Shown here: positions 1 to 10,441 of the stretch, piece after piece
How positions within the stretch are numbered: the first letter of the stretch is position 1
Layout: every line of letters begins with the position of its first letter
Assembly (NCBI GenBank): GCA_019648995.1
Contig: BLXT01006839.1
Location: forward strand, 703,626 to 724,189
DNA: 20,564 nucleotides
Reading direction: 5' to 3'
From: Plakobranchus ocellatus
Taxonomy: Eukaryota > Mollusca > Gastropoda > Plakobranchidae
Notes under the pieces: generated by a model
The model's input: the letters and a program-made list of their open reading frames with translations, nothing else
Databases searched by the model: none
What the model was told of the DNA's origin: nothing
Translations under genes and position numbers: made by a program

Positions 1-504
1 TCAAAAGACCAGAGTAATTCTTCGGTTGATTACATTTCATGAGAAAAGTCCTAAAATGAGCAATTGTGTGTGTGAGTGTGCGTGTGTATGTGTATGCTCT
101 GAATGTCCATTTTTCATAAACAATTTAATATGACTGTTGTGTAGACTCCCGTTTGAGATAAAACACTGTCCATATTTTATGCTCTCTCCGGCGAGTCGAT
201 CCTTTCACTTTCACTCTCAATCTTGTCTCAGCAGACAAAATAATTTAACTATATCCTCAACAATTGATATTACTAGTGATAAGATTTTGTAACTAAACTA
301 GTTCGTATGATTATGGATCTCGGCGACTCGATATAGACAAATTACGAATCAAAAACAATAATGATCCTTCAATGCTCAAATTGTAATTTCGTTTCTAAAG
401 CGTTATGTGAGATACAGGCTTTGAAATAACGAGCTGGTTTTTTTTTTATCAAAGCAAGATTTGAGCATTTTCTCGACATCTTGATCTGTTACTTTGTACT
501 TCAG
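1..504. other. AT-rich non-coding sequence with a GT-rich tract
   Basis: No supported gene. Positions 65-97 hold an imperfect (GT)n tract. Related 11-mers GGCGAGTCGAT (about 190) and GGCGACTCGAT (about 325) occur once each; they differ by one base and are too short to interpret. The last 60 bases before 505 include a T-run and end in TTCAG, which would suit a splice acceptor for the possible exon that follows. Confidence 0.5.
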
Positions 505-691
505 TTGTTTGGTTGCAATCTCCTGAAACCAATTGTGTCTGGCAGATCAGAACAAGCAACAGTTCACTCTGCATATTTATACATTGGACACGGAAGATTG
601 CAGCACTCTATCAATGATAACATAACTTATCTCATTCGCTGCTTTTATCATTCCATACACTACAGTGAACTCATTTGTCAGATAGCTAGTG
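505..691 (+). CDS. possible internal exon, unknown protein
   Basis: Seen: a 187-base stretch open in one frame, preceded by TTTGTACTTCAG (acceptor-like) and followed by G|GTAAAT (donor-like). It is less AT-rich than its surroundings. The encoded 62 residues include HSAYLYIGHGRLQHSINDN and a Cys-, His- and Tyr-rich end (YLIRCFYHSIHYSELICQI). The exon would leave phase 1 at its 3' end. I do not recognise the family, and I found no partner exon upstream or within about 1 kb downstream that would make a gene model. It could be a lone exon of a gene extending outside the window, an exon relic, or a chance opening. A transcript or protein match is needed to decide. Confidence 0.3.
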
Positions 692-1530
692 GTAAATGAA
701 ACCCCCATTTATTTTATTATTGGAAAAAAATTGAGACACTGGTCTTTATTTTAATTGTTCGTGGAGGTTTAAATAAACCACGCTTTCATAAAAATAAGTC
801 AAATAAAAATAATTGACAATGGCGGTATTGGGTTGCATGATGAAAATTGTTTTTTGCCCTTTGGACATTTTTCTAGTTTCCAAAAATTAATATCAAACAA
901 TCGTTAAGGTTAACAACTTCCTTGTTCTTTGTATGTCAGCGGTGAATATGAGAAATAAAAATAATCAAAGATAAAAAAAAGTACTGGCAATGTGGAGATA
1001 GCTTACCTCATATGAGAAAATAAGATTTTCAGCTCGTTTTCAAGGATGTGGAAAACTCAATAGCAATACATGTTTTACCAGGGGTTCTTGTATGAGTTAT
1101 ATAAATCACACGCTACGTAAACACATCGGGCCAAGGTCATAAATAATGAAAAGGATATCACCATCAAGAACGACAGGTTTAACGTGTAGCTCTTCACATG
1201 TCCTGCATATTCAATTAGAGTAAACGCAGTGGAAACTTGTATTTTCTGTCGCAACCAATTAAAGCTAGCTCATGAAGGAGGGGAAAGACTTTTAAACTTT
1301 GCAGCAGAAAATAAGATGCTGTGATATATTTGGATACAGATGATGGTTTAAAGAACAAACATGGAGGCAACCATCTTGAGATGGTATCGCAATCGCAACT
1401 GATTATTCTTCTTGGATATCGAATTATCAAAACAATGTAACTGTAACTAGCGATGCCATATTACAACCCCCCCCCCCCCACACACACACACATAAAATAT
1501 TACATATGTATTCCTATAGATATGTATATA
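692..1530. other. AT-rich non-coding sequence
   Basis: No gene is supported here. The only clear structure is a simple repeat near the end (1467-1492). The short open frame on the minus strand at about 1215-1430 has no recognisable motif and was not accepted. Confidence 0.55.
1467..1492. repeat. poly(C)-(CA)n microsatellite
   Basis: A run of 13 C residues (1467-1479) passes directly into a (CA)n tract ending at about 1492. It lies about 40 bases upstream of the first recognisable residues of the LINE remnant. Confidence 0.9.
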
Positions 1531-2840
1531 ACCTACACTTCCTATCAAAAACAAACATCTAGATACTGGACTTGGGAGTCACCGGCCAAACGATTCAGAA
1601 ACTAAAAAGACTTCATATTGACAACAAACAACAGTCTATTCAGAAACACTAAGTAAAAACATCTGTTGGCATCGGTAGAAACCATAGAAAAGTAAGAGGA
1701 AGACTTACCTTCAACAAAAGACTAGTAAGACCAAAAAGAATTAAAAGAAAAAAAAGGCTGCAAATTCAAATTCAAACACCTAGAAACAGTGAAAGAATCA
1801 TTCCAACTCAGATTTGAAATCAGATTCGAAGCACAGAGGTGCTCTCTTCCTTTAGACAGATTCCACAAGGTAATCAACGAATCCTTTGAAACGTTAGGCG
1901 AGGAACAAAACAACACGAGAAATTACAGCAAACGAAGGAAGACAAAGAAATAGAACCACTAAAAAAGAAAAGGAAAGAAATCAGATATATAAGAAAAACA
2001 AAACCAATGCAGGGAAGATCGAATATACTGAGCTAAATAAAACAGTGCAGAAGAAAAGGAGAGCCACAGCATGCAAAAAAGAAGTAACTATGTGATAAAA
2101 GTCCTAGAACTAAAGAAAGGACCGAAAGAGACACACAAAGGCGGAGATAAAAAAAAATACACAAAAGAAAGTATCCAAGAAACGAAAGACAAGTCTATGA
2201 AAACTACGCAGAAAAAAACGCTATACAAATCGAAAACAGTGTAATTGAAAAAAGTACAAATCTACAAGTACCTGCAGCATTTCTGGAAGATGGTACGAAA
2301 GAAAAAAATCATATGTAGGATAAGAGCCGGATGGAGCTGTTTCGGCCGAAACAAAGAAAGAATTATTTTGAACGGCAACATGCCACTGCCTCTTAAAAGT
2401 CAAGTTTATGATTTTAGCACACGCTACGATATTTGGATGCCAAACTTGGAGCCTCATAAAGGCTCTCGCAAAGAAACGCAAAGTTGCACAAAAAGCAATG
2501 GAAAGACGAATGTTAAGAATAAAGGTAAAAGAGAAATCCCATGCAAAAAATTAAATATATAACAAAAACTAAAAGATTTGGTGTATTTCGCAGAAAGAAA
2601 CAAAGAACTGGGCAGGTAATATAGCAAGAATGTCAGACAACAGATGGAAATAAAAACAACAGACTGGCAATCACGACTGGGAAAGAGTCGAGAGGCAGAC
2701 AGTCAATTAGATGGAGGGACAGTATAGTAAGACACATAAGACCTTTTTGGCATAGAGAGGATCCAAAGAGAGAGCAAAGGGAACTGGAAACGGAGGGCTA
2801 CATCCTGCAGTGGATGGGCACAGCCTTACAGAACCAGTAA
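1531..2840 (+). mobile_element. RTE-clade LINE remnant, 5'-truncated and lacking the RT core
   Basis: The reading begins near the C-terminus of an apurinic-type endonuclease: YWTWESP at 1564, then a KDFI segment after a stop, matching the WxWESPDGxTKNxIDFI motif of the second copy at about 19.33 kb. A Lys/Glu-rich linker with HLETVKESFQLRFEIRF (about 1780-1830) follows and is homologous to the second copy at about 19.55 kb. Near 2245 the sequence jumps to the region after the RT catalytic core (IYKYLQH, then IRAGWSCFGRNKE). It continues through CQTWSLIKALAKK, VAQKAMERRMLRI and WAGNIARMSDNRW to EGYILQWMGTALQNQ and a TAA at 2838-2840. These are hallmark C-terminal motifs of RTE/BovB-like reverse transcriptases. 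The polymerase active-site region is missing. Several frameshifts and stops show it is dead. Its 3' end runs straight into the minisatellite. Confidence 0.87.
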
Positions 2841-3612
2841 CAATAAACATGGACAGGTATGCTACACTGCGGTGTTTTCTGCGGATGTAGACAGCCTTAC
2901 AGTAACAATAACTATAGACAGGGTTGCTACACTGTGGTGCTATATGTGGACGGACACAGCCCTACAGTACCAGTAAAAGTAAACATAGACAGGTTTGCTA
3001 CAACGTGGTGTTGTCTGTGGAAGGGCATAGGCTACAATGTCGTGGTGTCTATGGATGGACACAGCCTTACAGTAGCAGTAACAGGAAACACAGGCAGGTA
3101 TTCTACGCTCAGGTGTTGTCTATGGAAGGGCATAGCCTTACGGTAACAGTAACAATAAACATAGACAGATATGCTACATTGTGGTGTTGTCTGTGGGTGG
3201 ACACAATTTCACAATAACTGTAAACAAAGACAGGTATGCTACACAGTGATCGTTGAATGGACACAGCCTTACAGTAACAGTATTACTATTAGTAACAGTA
3301 AATTTATGCAGGTATGCTACACTGTGGTGTTGTCTGTATGGACACAACCTTACAGTAACAGTAACAGCAAACATAGACAGCTATGATACCCTGCGGTGTT
3401 GTCTGTGGATGAACACAGCCTTACAGCAATAGTAAATGTAGACAGGCATGCTACACTTTGGTGTAGTATGTGGATGGACACAGCCTTACCGTACAAGTAA
3501 CAGTAAACATAGACAGCTATGCTACACTGTGGTGTTATAAGTGAATGAACACAGCCTTATAGAAATAATAATATTAACAGTAAACATAGACATTTATGCT
3601 AGACACTGTGCC
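2800..3612 (+). repeat. minisatellite of ~71 bp units, derived from the LINE 3' end
   Basis: About eleven and a half diverged units. Landmarks related to CACAGCCTTACAG start at 2819, 2890, 2955, 3060, 3131, 3202, 3262, 3343, 3414, 3479 and 3550, with a half-unit at about 3025. The commonest spacing is 71. Each unit carries variants of GGATGGACACAGCCTTACAG, AGTAACA repeats, AACATAGACAGGTATGCTAC and GTGGTGTTGTCTGTGGATGG. The first unit overlaps the final codons and stop of the LINE (CAGTGGATGGGCACAGCC), so the LINE terminus is part of the repeat unit. Open frames of 66-97 codons occur on both strands as a by-product of periodicity, with no sign of a protein. Confidence 0.93.
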
Positions 3613-6600
3613 AGAAGGTCAAGACTGGTATTTATGTCATTTTGTCCATTTATTTAGTTTTGTGTACTTTGTTTCTGAATATTTTTTTTCCTCAATGTTC
3701 TAATCAGTATTGATTTCCTGGCCTTGATTTTACGATACATGAAATAAAGCTCTTTGCATATCTTTGTTTGCAAAATAGGTGACTCTAAATTGACACCGTA
3801 TATTATATTTTCTAATGTTGGACAAGATAAGTTTTTTTGTATGAAGAACATTTACCAACTAGCCCAAAGTATGCTCTGTTCTTTGCTCTCATAACACCAA
3901 TCATAATTCTCTAGATTTCGCCTATAAATTGCTTTTCACTGAAACATTATCAGGCGAAAAATTTTCCTTAAAAAAGAAACGTTCTGACCTTGAGACATAC
4001 ATAAGATCAGATCAGGAACTTTTATTACCATATCATATGTAATATAACTAACCTACTTGCATAAATCCATATGATTTTATATATAAATAAAGATGGCCTT
4101 GCGAAAATCAAATAATTCTATTGTGACTCATATTATATAGCACAACTCTATCTATAAATTCATTAGGTTTTATTATCAATAATATTCACATAATAATAAA
4201 GTTATCAGTATGATGGGCATATAAGACATAGAGGAAAATTTTGGAAAATCAATTTTAATTTAAAGCAAAGCATTGTTTAGCTCTGGGATCATCTTGCACA
4301 GGAGCTAAGACTTTTACTATTCAGTACTAAACTACTATGAAATTAGAATAATATCTGGAACTTTATTTAAGTCAACCACTTAGTGCTAAATTGAGACATG
4401 GAGTTTTTACCAGCTGAACTCACTTTACAACTTTTACAACTTGTGACACTTATTTTGTGACAGGAGAAGCTCCAGTGAAGAAATCTTGGATGTCTGTGAC
4501 TCATTGCAGAATATGTTCAAATTCAAAACAGGAAAATCAGTCATTAAACAAAGGCACTAAGGATGCACTGTCATTTCTATTGATCGTAATGTGGACTACA
4601 TTCTAATCATTAAAATTTTTCATTTGTTTCCAGGAAAATTATATGAAAGTGAGCATTAAAATCTATTAAAATTTAGGGACCTCTTGATAAGGTCCTGAAT
4701 CTAAGTCCTCAAATGAAAAATGTTACTTTGAAAAAACAAAAAGCATTTTGAATGTAATGATAAATATATTTGTTCATAAGCAACAGCTTAGGTAACTACT
4801 GATTTTAGTTTAAAGTTTGTCCTGGAATTCTATTTTTGAACACACTGAACTTGTCTAATTCACGCTTAATTTTACAGTCCAATATTTCTAAAATTGAATT
4901 AACAAACCCAATTTCAGAATTACCCGACTTTAGTGGAAGCTAGGCGATTTTGTGTCGTTTAGGTACATAAATAACAGGTGTGAAACAGTTTTATTCAGGT
5001 CAGCCAAGCTGTAATCCCACAAATGCTTAATAAACATTGGACAACTGAAAATGCTGTTCACTTTTTGAGTGTGAGTTAAATTAGATCTACATAGAAATAA
5101 TTGAAATTTATCATTTAATTTGACTGTAATAAACATCATGTTTAATTACATATGAGTAATTGCCAAAAGGTGGACCCGAAAATTGTGTCACGTTTTGTAC
5201 TGCATTTTGTGAAAAAAGAATCTCCATTAACAAAAGGGAAAATGTCAATTGAGTATCACTATCACAAGTATCAGTGAGGTAATATTCATGCAGAGTTGGA
5301 TAGCAAGAGAAGATTTATGTTAAAAAAATGGCCTGTTTCTCTTCACTTGGTGGTGAATGAGCTTAGTTTATTAATTGGTGACCACTTTTTCGGTGATTTT
5401 TTTATCACAGATATGTAGAAAATATATTTGGTTAGTTTACACAGCAAAGATGCATCCAACACTTTTTTTTTTAAATAAAGCATTACTTTGTATGCCATTA
5501 CACTCGCAAAATGAAAATGTATTTATTCATTAGTTCAATTTTTTCAAATAGGGCTTGTAGAAAATCTTTCGTACATAACACTATGATGACAGCCCACGTT
5601 TTGGCAAACCCTCATACAGCAGTATAAAATCTAACTTTGAAAACAATTATACATTTACAAAGCAGAAATTAAAAGCTTGATTCAATTGCGATTGCCGAGA
5701 TTGAGGGAGCGGTGCGTTTCCTCCATTTTGCTTGTAATCAGGTGTCTCTTTGTTCTCTCGAAGACAAGTTAAACGTTCATCCAAGCATGATCTAACTCTA
5801 AACCAGACCACTTAAAAATGGGCAACATAAAATATGCCAATTTCCTAAGTAGTGTAATACATGCATAACCTATCATTTGATCAAAGATGGAATGAATTTT
5901 GGATCTTTACAAGCCGCTTTTATGTTAGCTCATCCTAACTTGTTGGACAGTAATTTTAGATTTAGTCTTATTTAGACCTATTGTCCAGAACAAATAATAG
6001 AAATTCCTTCTTCAAGTAATCATGTATCTGAAGCGGTTAATATACAAATAAAGTTTTCAATTTCCATAAATCTGTGATAATTTTCAACACCCTTATTTTG
6101 CATTGAGTCGTGTATTTAAAAAAAAAGTAGTTTCAGATTGCTAGGGATAAAATAGGAGGAAAATTTATTTGCATATACCATTGTCGACACCGAAAAAGAA
6201 TACAGCTCTTTAGCTACATGTATAACTTGTTCTGTTTACACTTGGTATCGATAACACATCAAATGAAAGCTTATTATTCTAATAACTTGTAGTTGTACCC
6301 CTGAACGCGTAAAATAAAATATATTATTTTATGCATGTATATGCATAAAGTCCATCATGATCTTCACAGTTGCCCATGTTGGATTACATAAAATGCATCA
6401 AGGATCCAAAACAGAGAGACCAGTCTTGATATGATTGTCCCTTATGAATACAATCCATCAAAGATACACATCTCAAAACTACAGGAACCGAGAGCAAGAA
6501 TAATTCACATTTGCCTCGGTAAAGCTGCGTGCAATACCCCCAGCTCATCGCACACTATACAACACAACACACAGCCACACACAATTCCAATACAGCTGAG

Positions 6601-8054
6601 ATTTTTATCCTGTCAGATGTTCTATAAATACTCAGCTTTCACTCCCTCACATGTGATCTTCTTTAAGCCTCAAATGAAAATTTAAAAGTAAAGTAAAATG
6701 TGTAAATACTTTCAAAGTGATGGTAATAGTAATACGGAGCCAGTTATTGTTCCTGGTGAACATAGCAATCATAGATTTCTTCACTAACAGGATTCGCAAA
6801 CAAGTCCTTATTTGTCCGTTTTTTGTGGATTGTGATAAATGTTATACTACAAAGAAAACTATCATGTGCAATATGTAACTTAGATGAGTAGCTTTCAATG
6901 TGCAGTACAAAAGCTTTGAAAAATCATACAGTTACAGCTTAACAGACATTACTTTTCAGTCCATCCTTGTAATTGTCAAAATACGATTGCTTACCAGAAT
7001 ACACAATAGCTTGTATATCGTCTTCACCTGATCCTTGCAAAGTCTAATAATTATAAAAGAAAGTTTGATATCTAATTATTTTTTTAACATTACCAAAATA
7101 TTATTTGACCAGCATACTGATACAATGATTTCTTTTCCAATCTGGAAAAACCCATTAGCTATAGAAAAAAGGACATTTTTTGCAGGTTAAAAATACTGAT
7201 AGCTTGGATATTTAATTTTTGTGTGCTATAGCTTTTAATTTCTTAAAGTTTTGGTTGTTTAAAAATTAGTACTAAAAAGTGAATGTATAGCCCAGCAAAA
7301 AACATTAAACACTTCTCAGTAGCATCACGATTCCCAGATAATGAAAATATAAAAGAAAAAAATAAGAAGTGAAAAAAATGAAGCAGGTACACTGTACAGG
7401 TTCTCAAAAAAGGCGCTCAATGCGGGAGAAAGCTTGTCATAATGTCAAACAATACTTCCAAACTGTACTTTGCATGCCAGTCTACAGTTTAAAATGTAAA
7501 TCTTGGAGTCCAAAAAATGAAAGAAAATGCAATTGTCCACTAAAACATTGATAGCTATATTATTTTAAATTATTTTAACTCTGCCTGAATTGTTAAATGA
7601 CTGCAAAATAAATATTTCCATCAGCATGATCATGAACACTGAAAATAATACAAATATAACTAAAAATAAGAAACCTTTCAAACAAGAAAAATCAATGTTC
7701 ATACAAACACACTAGTGTATTCCAGATGTGTGGATAAAAAAGCAGGTTAAGGGTGCTCAATCTTATAAGAATACATAGAAATTTAAAATGAAAATCAAAA
7801 GCAACATCAGTCAATTGACAATCCATTCCAAAGCTCTTCAAAAGCTTGCCAACCTTGAATACTTAAATACTCACAAACACTGATTCTATCAAATTTACTG
7901 ACAAATGAGCTTGGAATTGTAGAGGCATAATTAGCATGTATATATCAATAAGAATGTCACCCGTTATTACACATGGGACGAGGGATGGTGAAATTAAACT
8001 TTTAAGCAAAGTTCTCTGCTCCATTTTTTTGCTTAATTTAAGCTTCTTTCTTGC
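3613..8054. other. long AT-rich non-coding region
   Basis: About 4.4 kb without a supported gene, RNA gene or recognisable transposon. It contains many poly(A)/poly(T) runs and AATAAA hexamers expected from composition, and a small AT palindrome around 6310-6350. Short open frames (about 6431-6685 +, 7369-7551 +, 4930-5139 -) encode low-complexity or motif-free peptides. It could be intergenic sequence or an intron of a gene whose exons lie elsewhere. Confidence 0.6.
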
Positions 8055-8069
8055 TTATGATTTTAAAGA

Positions 8070-8096
8070 AGATCCTTTCGGGCGTCCACGTTTTTT
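8070..8096 (-). other. AT-hook-like motif (KKRGRPKGS) at the pseudogene C-terminus
   Basis: Minus-strand codons AAA AAA CGT GGA CGC CCG AAA GGA TCT encode KKRGRPKGS. The core RGRP is the DNA minor-groove-binding signature of AT-hooks. It directly follows an in-frame TAA (8097-8099) in the same frame as the Ser-rich tail, so the motif belongs to the same ancestral reading frame. A stop at 8055-8057 (after SLKS) may be the original terminus. Confidence 0.6.
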
Positions 8097-8265
8097 TTAG
8101 CTGTCATGGAGTGTTGAAATCGGCAGATGCCGCGCCAGTTCAGTTGAATGTTGGGACGAATTTACAAATGCTGAATGGTCTGGCACACGTGAAGATGAAG
8201 AATCAGCAGTTGAAGTTGAAGGCACAGAAGAAGATACATCAGCTACTCCAATGCCATTAGCACTA

Positions 8266-8932
8266 ATAGCAGGAACTGGAGAGGGAGGGGATAAGTCATC
8301 TAAATGCATTGAAATTTCAATGGCAGGAGTCAAAGAGGGAAGGGATGAATCATCTTCATGTATTGGAATTTCAAAGGCAAAAGTTGGAGAGGGTGGGGAT
8401 AAATCATCTACATGTTTTGGAATTTCAATTGCAGAAGCTGTTGAAGGAAGGGATAAACCAGCTACATGTTTTGGAATTTCAATGGCAGGAGCTGGAGAGG
8501 GAAGGGATAAATCATCTACATGTTTTGGAATTTCAATTGCAGAAGCTGTTGAAGGAAGGGATCAACCAGCTACATGTTTTGGAATTTTAATGGCAGGAGC
8601 TGGAGAGGGAAGGAATGAATCATCTACATGTTTTAGAATTTCAATGGCAGGAGTCAAAGAGGAAAGAGATAAATCATCTATATGTTTTGGAATTTCAATG
8701 GCAGGAGCTGGAGAGGGAAGGGATAAATCATCTACATATTTTGGAATTTCAATGGCAGAAGCTGGAGAAGGAAGGGATCAACCAGCTACATGTTTTGGAA
8801 TATCAATGGCAGGAGCTGGAGAAGGAAGGGATAGATCATCTACATGTTTTGGAATATCAATGGCAGGAGCTGGAGAAGGTGGGGATAAATCATCTACATG
8901 TTTTGGAATATCAATGGCAGGAGCTGGAGAAT
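8266..8932 (-). repeat. 54-bp tandem repeat (18 codons), about 12 units
   Basis: Roughly 12.3 units of exactly 54 bases. On the minus strand, the sense of the surrounding ZSWIM-like relic, a typical unit reads PKHVDDLSLPSPAPAIEI. On the plus strand it reads GISMAGAGEGRDKSSTCF without a stop from 8251 to 8934. Two unit variants alternate in the middle: one with DDL-type codons and one with VAG codons. Two VAG units (about 8563 and 8779) carry a minus-strand TGA (CAACCAGC on +), while the plus strand stays open. The same pair order recurs, suggesting duplication of 108-bp blocks. Its position between the SWIM finger and the AT-hook-like motif indicates expansion of the protein's C-terminal tail. 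Confidence 0.9.
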
Positions 8933-10165
8933 GAAGGAACGACTCAGCCACTGTTCTTAAGGAGGTTGGTCTGGTACTGCTTAAAACTTCAATTGTTGTG
9001 GCATCTTCTGAAGCACCACCAGTTGAATCCTCCACCATAAATAGAATGTTATGTCAAATTTTTTCTGACCTACTTCAGATAGGACTGACATTAAAGAACT
9101 TTCTGGCTTTGCGGAACTTTTTATTTTGATTCCACGTTCTTGTGTGTTTGTTGACATTTTGAATTGAGATGTTCAATGTAGGAAGGTTGTTGAAGCCCAT
9201 TGATGTTTCTAAAAAAACTATTCAGTTTGTTTTGTTGGAGAACTTCAGTGGTTGAGGTAAGTGGCAAATGATTATCATGGCGAAAGAAAATAGTTGGGAA
9301 CAAATAAGCTGCTGGCTGTGAGAAATAAAGCAAGAGCATCGACCTTCATCGACTTTATAGGTCTTGCCATTTGGACAAGTTACTTCACAACCATTAACGA
9401 GATGATCCTTACGAAATGCTAATTCTAGTTGTGAGGTGGCAATCTTTGTACTGTATGCAGCACAACTTATGTAAATTAGCTCAATGATTTCATGCAGACA
9501 TGGATTTTCAGAGTTGCTTGGAAAAGAGTTGGCACTGAGGCATAGCGATCCACAATCCTCTTAATCTGTCTGTGACTTTCAACGAAATTGTTTGTGAGAT
9601 TGCCAAAAGTCACATGTTATCGTACAAAGCAGCCAACCCATGACTCCTAACACGAGTTCCAGTTACCACGAAAGTAGGGCACATAATACGGACACTATTT
9701 CCAGTTGACTATATAAATCAAAGTAATCCTGTTCTTTATGGCAATGAAACATTTTACTGACAGTATTAAGAATTCTATCCTTGAATTCCCTTGAGAACCC
9801 CGTCATGGGCTTCTAGTAGCCCTTTCAACATGCCACTAATGTAACACAATGTTTACCTGTGGTATTACCTGCTTTAAGCTATGAGTTTCGATAAAGTCTT
9901 TATCTACCACGACGGTCTTGATGTCTGAACTTATGTCTTCATTGTGCTTCACAAATATTTCTATGAGCTTTGACACGACATAAACTGTCTCATTTACAAT
10001 TAGATCATCACATCCAACAACCTGACCACAATTGTTACCATCAACACACATAGAAGTGGAAAGTGGCATGTGTCTGTTGTTGACTTTATATGTCGCATCA
10101 AGAAACAGCGCAGAAGAGGAATTATGATGGAGAAGATTTCACATCTGTGATGTCTGAACAAAGAC

Positions 10166-10202
10166 NNNNNNNNNNNNNNNNNNNNNNNNNNNNNNNNNNN
10201 NN
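10166..10202. other. assembly gap (37 N)
   Basis: Unresolved bases within the ZSWIM-like relic. The gap is followed by CCGGG and a 21-base T run (10208-10228), so the true size and content are uncertain. The missing sequence separates the N-terminal part from the DDE core, and its absence prevents judging whether the frame was continuous. Confidence 0.98.
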
Positions 10203-10207
10203 CCGGG

Positions 10208-10228
10208 TTTTTTTTTTTTTTTTTTTTT
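10208..10228. repeat. poly(T) run (poly(A) on the minus strand)
   Basis: Twenty-one T residues next to the gap. On the minus strand this is a poly(A) tract directly after the codons for ELFQKLLQ. It could be an expanded lysine-codon run, the tail of a small retroposed insertion inside the gap, or the homopolymer that caused the assembly break. Confidence 0.85.
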
Positions 10229-10441
10229 GTAAAAGCTTTTGGAATAGCTCTTTGGTAATAACTTCTTCACTTTGATCATTTGCCTTTAACAACTTTTGTC
10301 TGAAGTTGATAAGACTAATGCTACTTCATTTCTTTATTCTTTTTATTATTTCACCAGTGCTCACTTTCTTGGCTGTATACTCTTTAACGTCTTCTTCCTG
10401 TGCAGGAGCTAACCTTCTGCTTTCGGGATAAATCATAGCAT

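Larger units (their letters stand above)
8055..10441 (-). pseudogene. ZSWIM3-like / MULE transposase-derived gene, decayed
   Basis: Read 5' to 3' on the minus strand. After an acceptor-like TTCATTACAG at about 10442 comes YPESRRLAPAQEEDVKEY, then (after a TGA at 10326-10328) LINFRQKL and ITKELFQKLL, the N-terminal helical region. A poly(A) run and an N gap follow. Then a MULE-type DDE core: LFLDATYK with the first Asp at 10097-10099, DGNNCGQVV, VVVDKDF at about 9900, then after frameshifts TNNFVES with its Glu at 9578-9580, followed by RYASVPTLFQATL. Next CEVTCPNGKTYKV and a SWIM-type finger CSC-x9-CSQ (9294-9338), whose expected His is Gln. After another frameshift comes RHDNHLPL, then a C-terminal tail of 18-residue repeats, ending in KKRGRPKGS (8070-8096), AT-hook-like. 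MULE transposases and their ZSWIM relatives share this order. At least four frame changes and several stops make a single functional protein unlikely, though some breaks could be assembly errors. Confidence 0.8.

Noticed and set aside
188..336. GGCGAGTCGAT / GGCGACTCGAT pair as an inverted or direct repeat
   Set aside because: Only 11 bases, and partly self-complementary, so chance similarity is likely.
2859..3386. Overlapping open frames of 66-97 codons on both strands
   Set aside because: They fall within the 71-bp minisatellite, encode only the translated repeat in several frames, and end where repeats mutate.
2800..3612. CRISPR-like array
   Set aside because: The whole unit is repetitive, with no unique spacers between short identical repeats, and the context is eukaryotic.
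6431..6685. Plus-strand open frame of 84 codons
   Set aside because: No recognisable domain, His/Thr-rich low-complexity middle from CACA tracts, no splice or start context.
8251..8934. Plus-strand 227-codon protein of GISMAGAGEGRDKSSTCF repeats
   Set aside because: The flanking sequence makes sense only on the minus strand (Ser-rich tail, AT-hook-like motif, SWIM and DDE parts). The plus frame is open because the unit is a multiple of three without stops. Kept as a finding, not as a gene.
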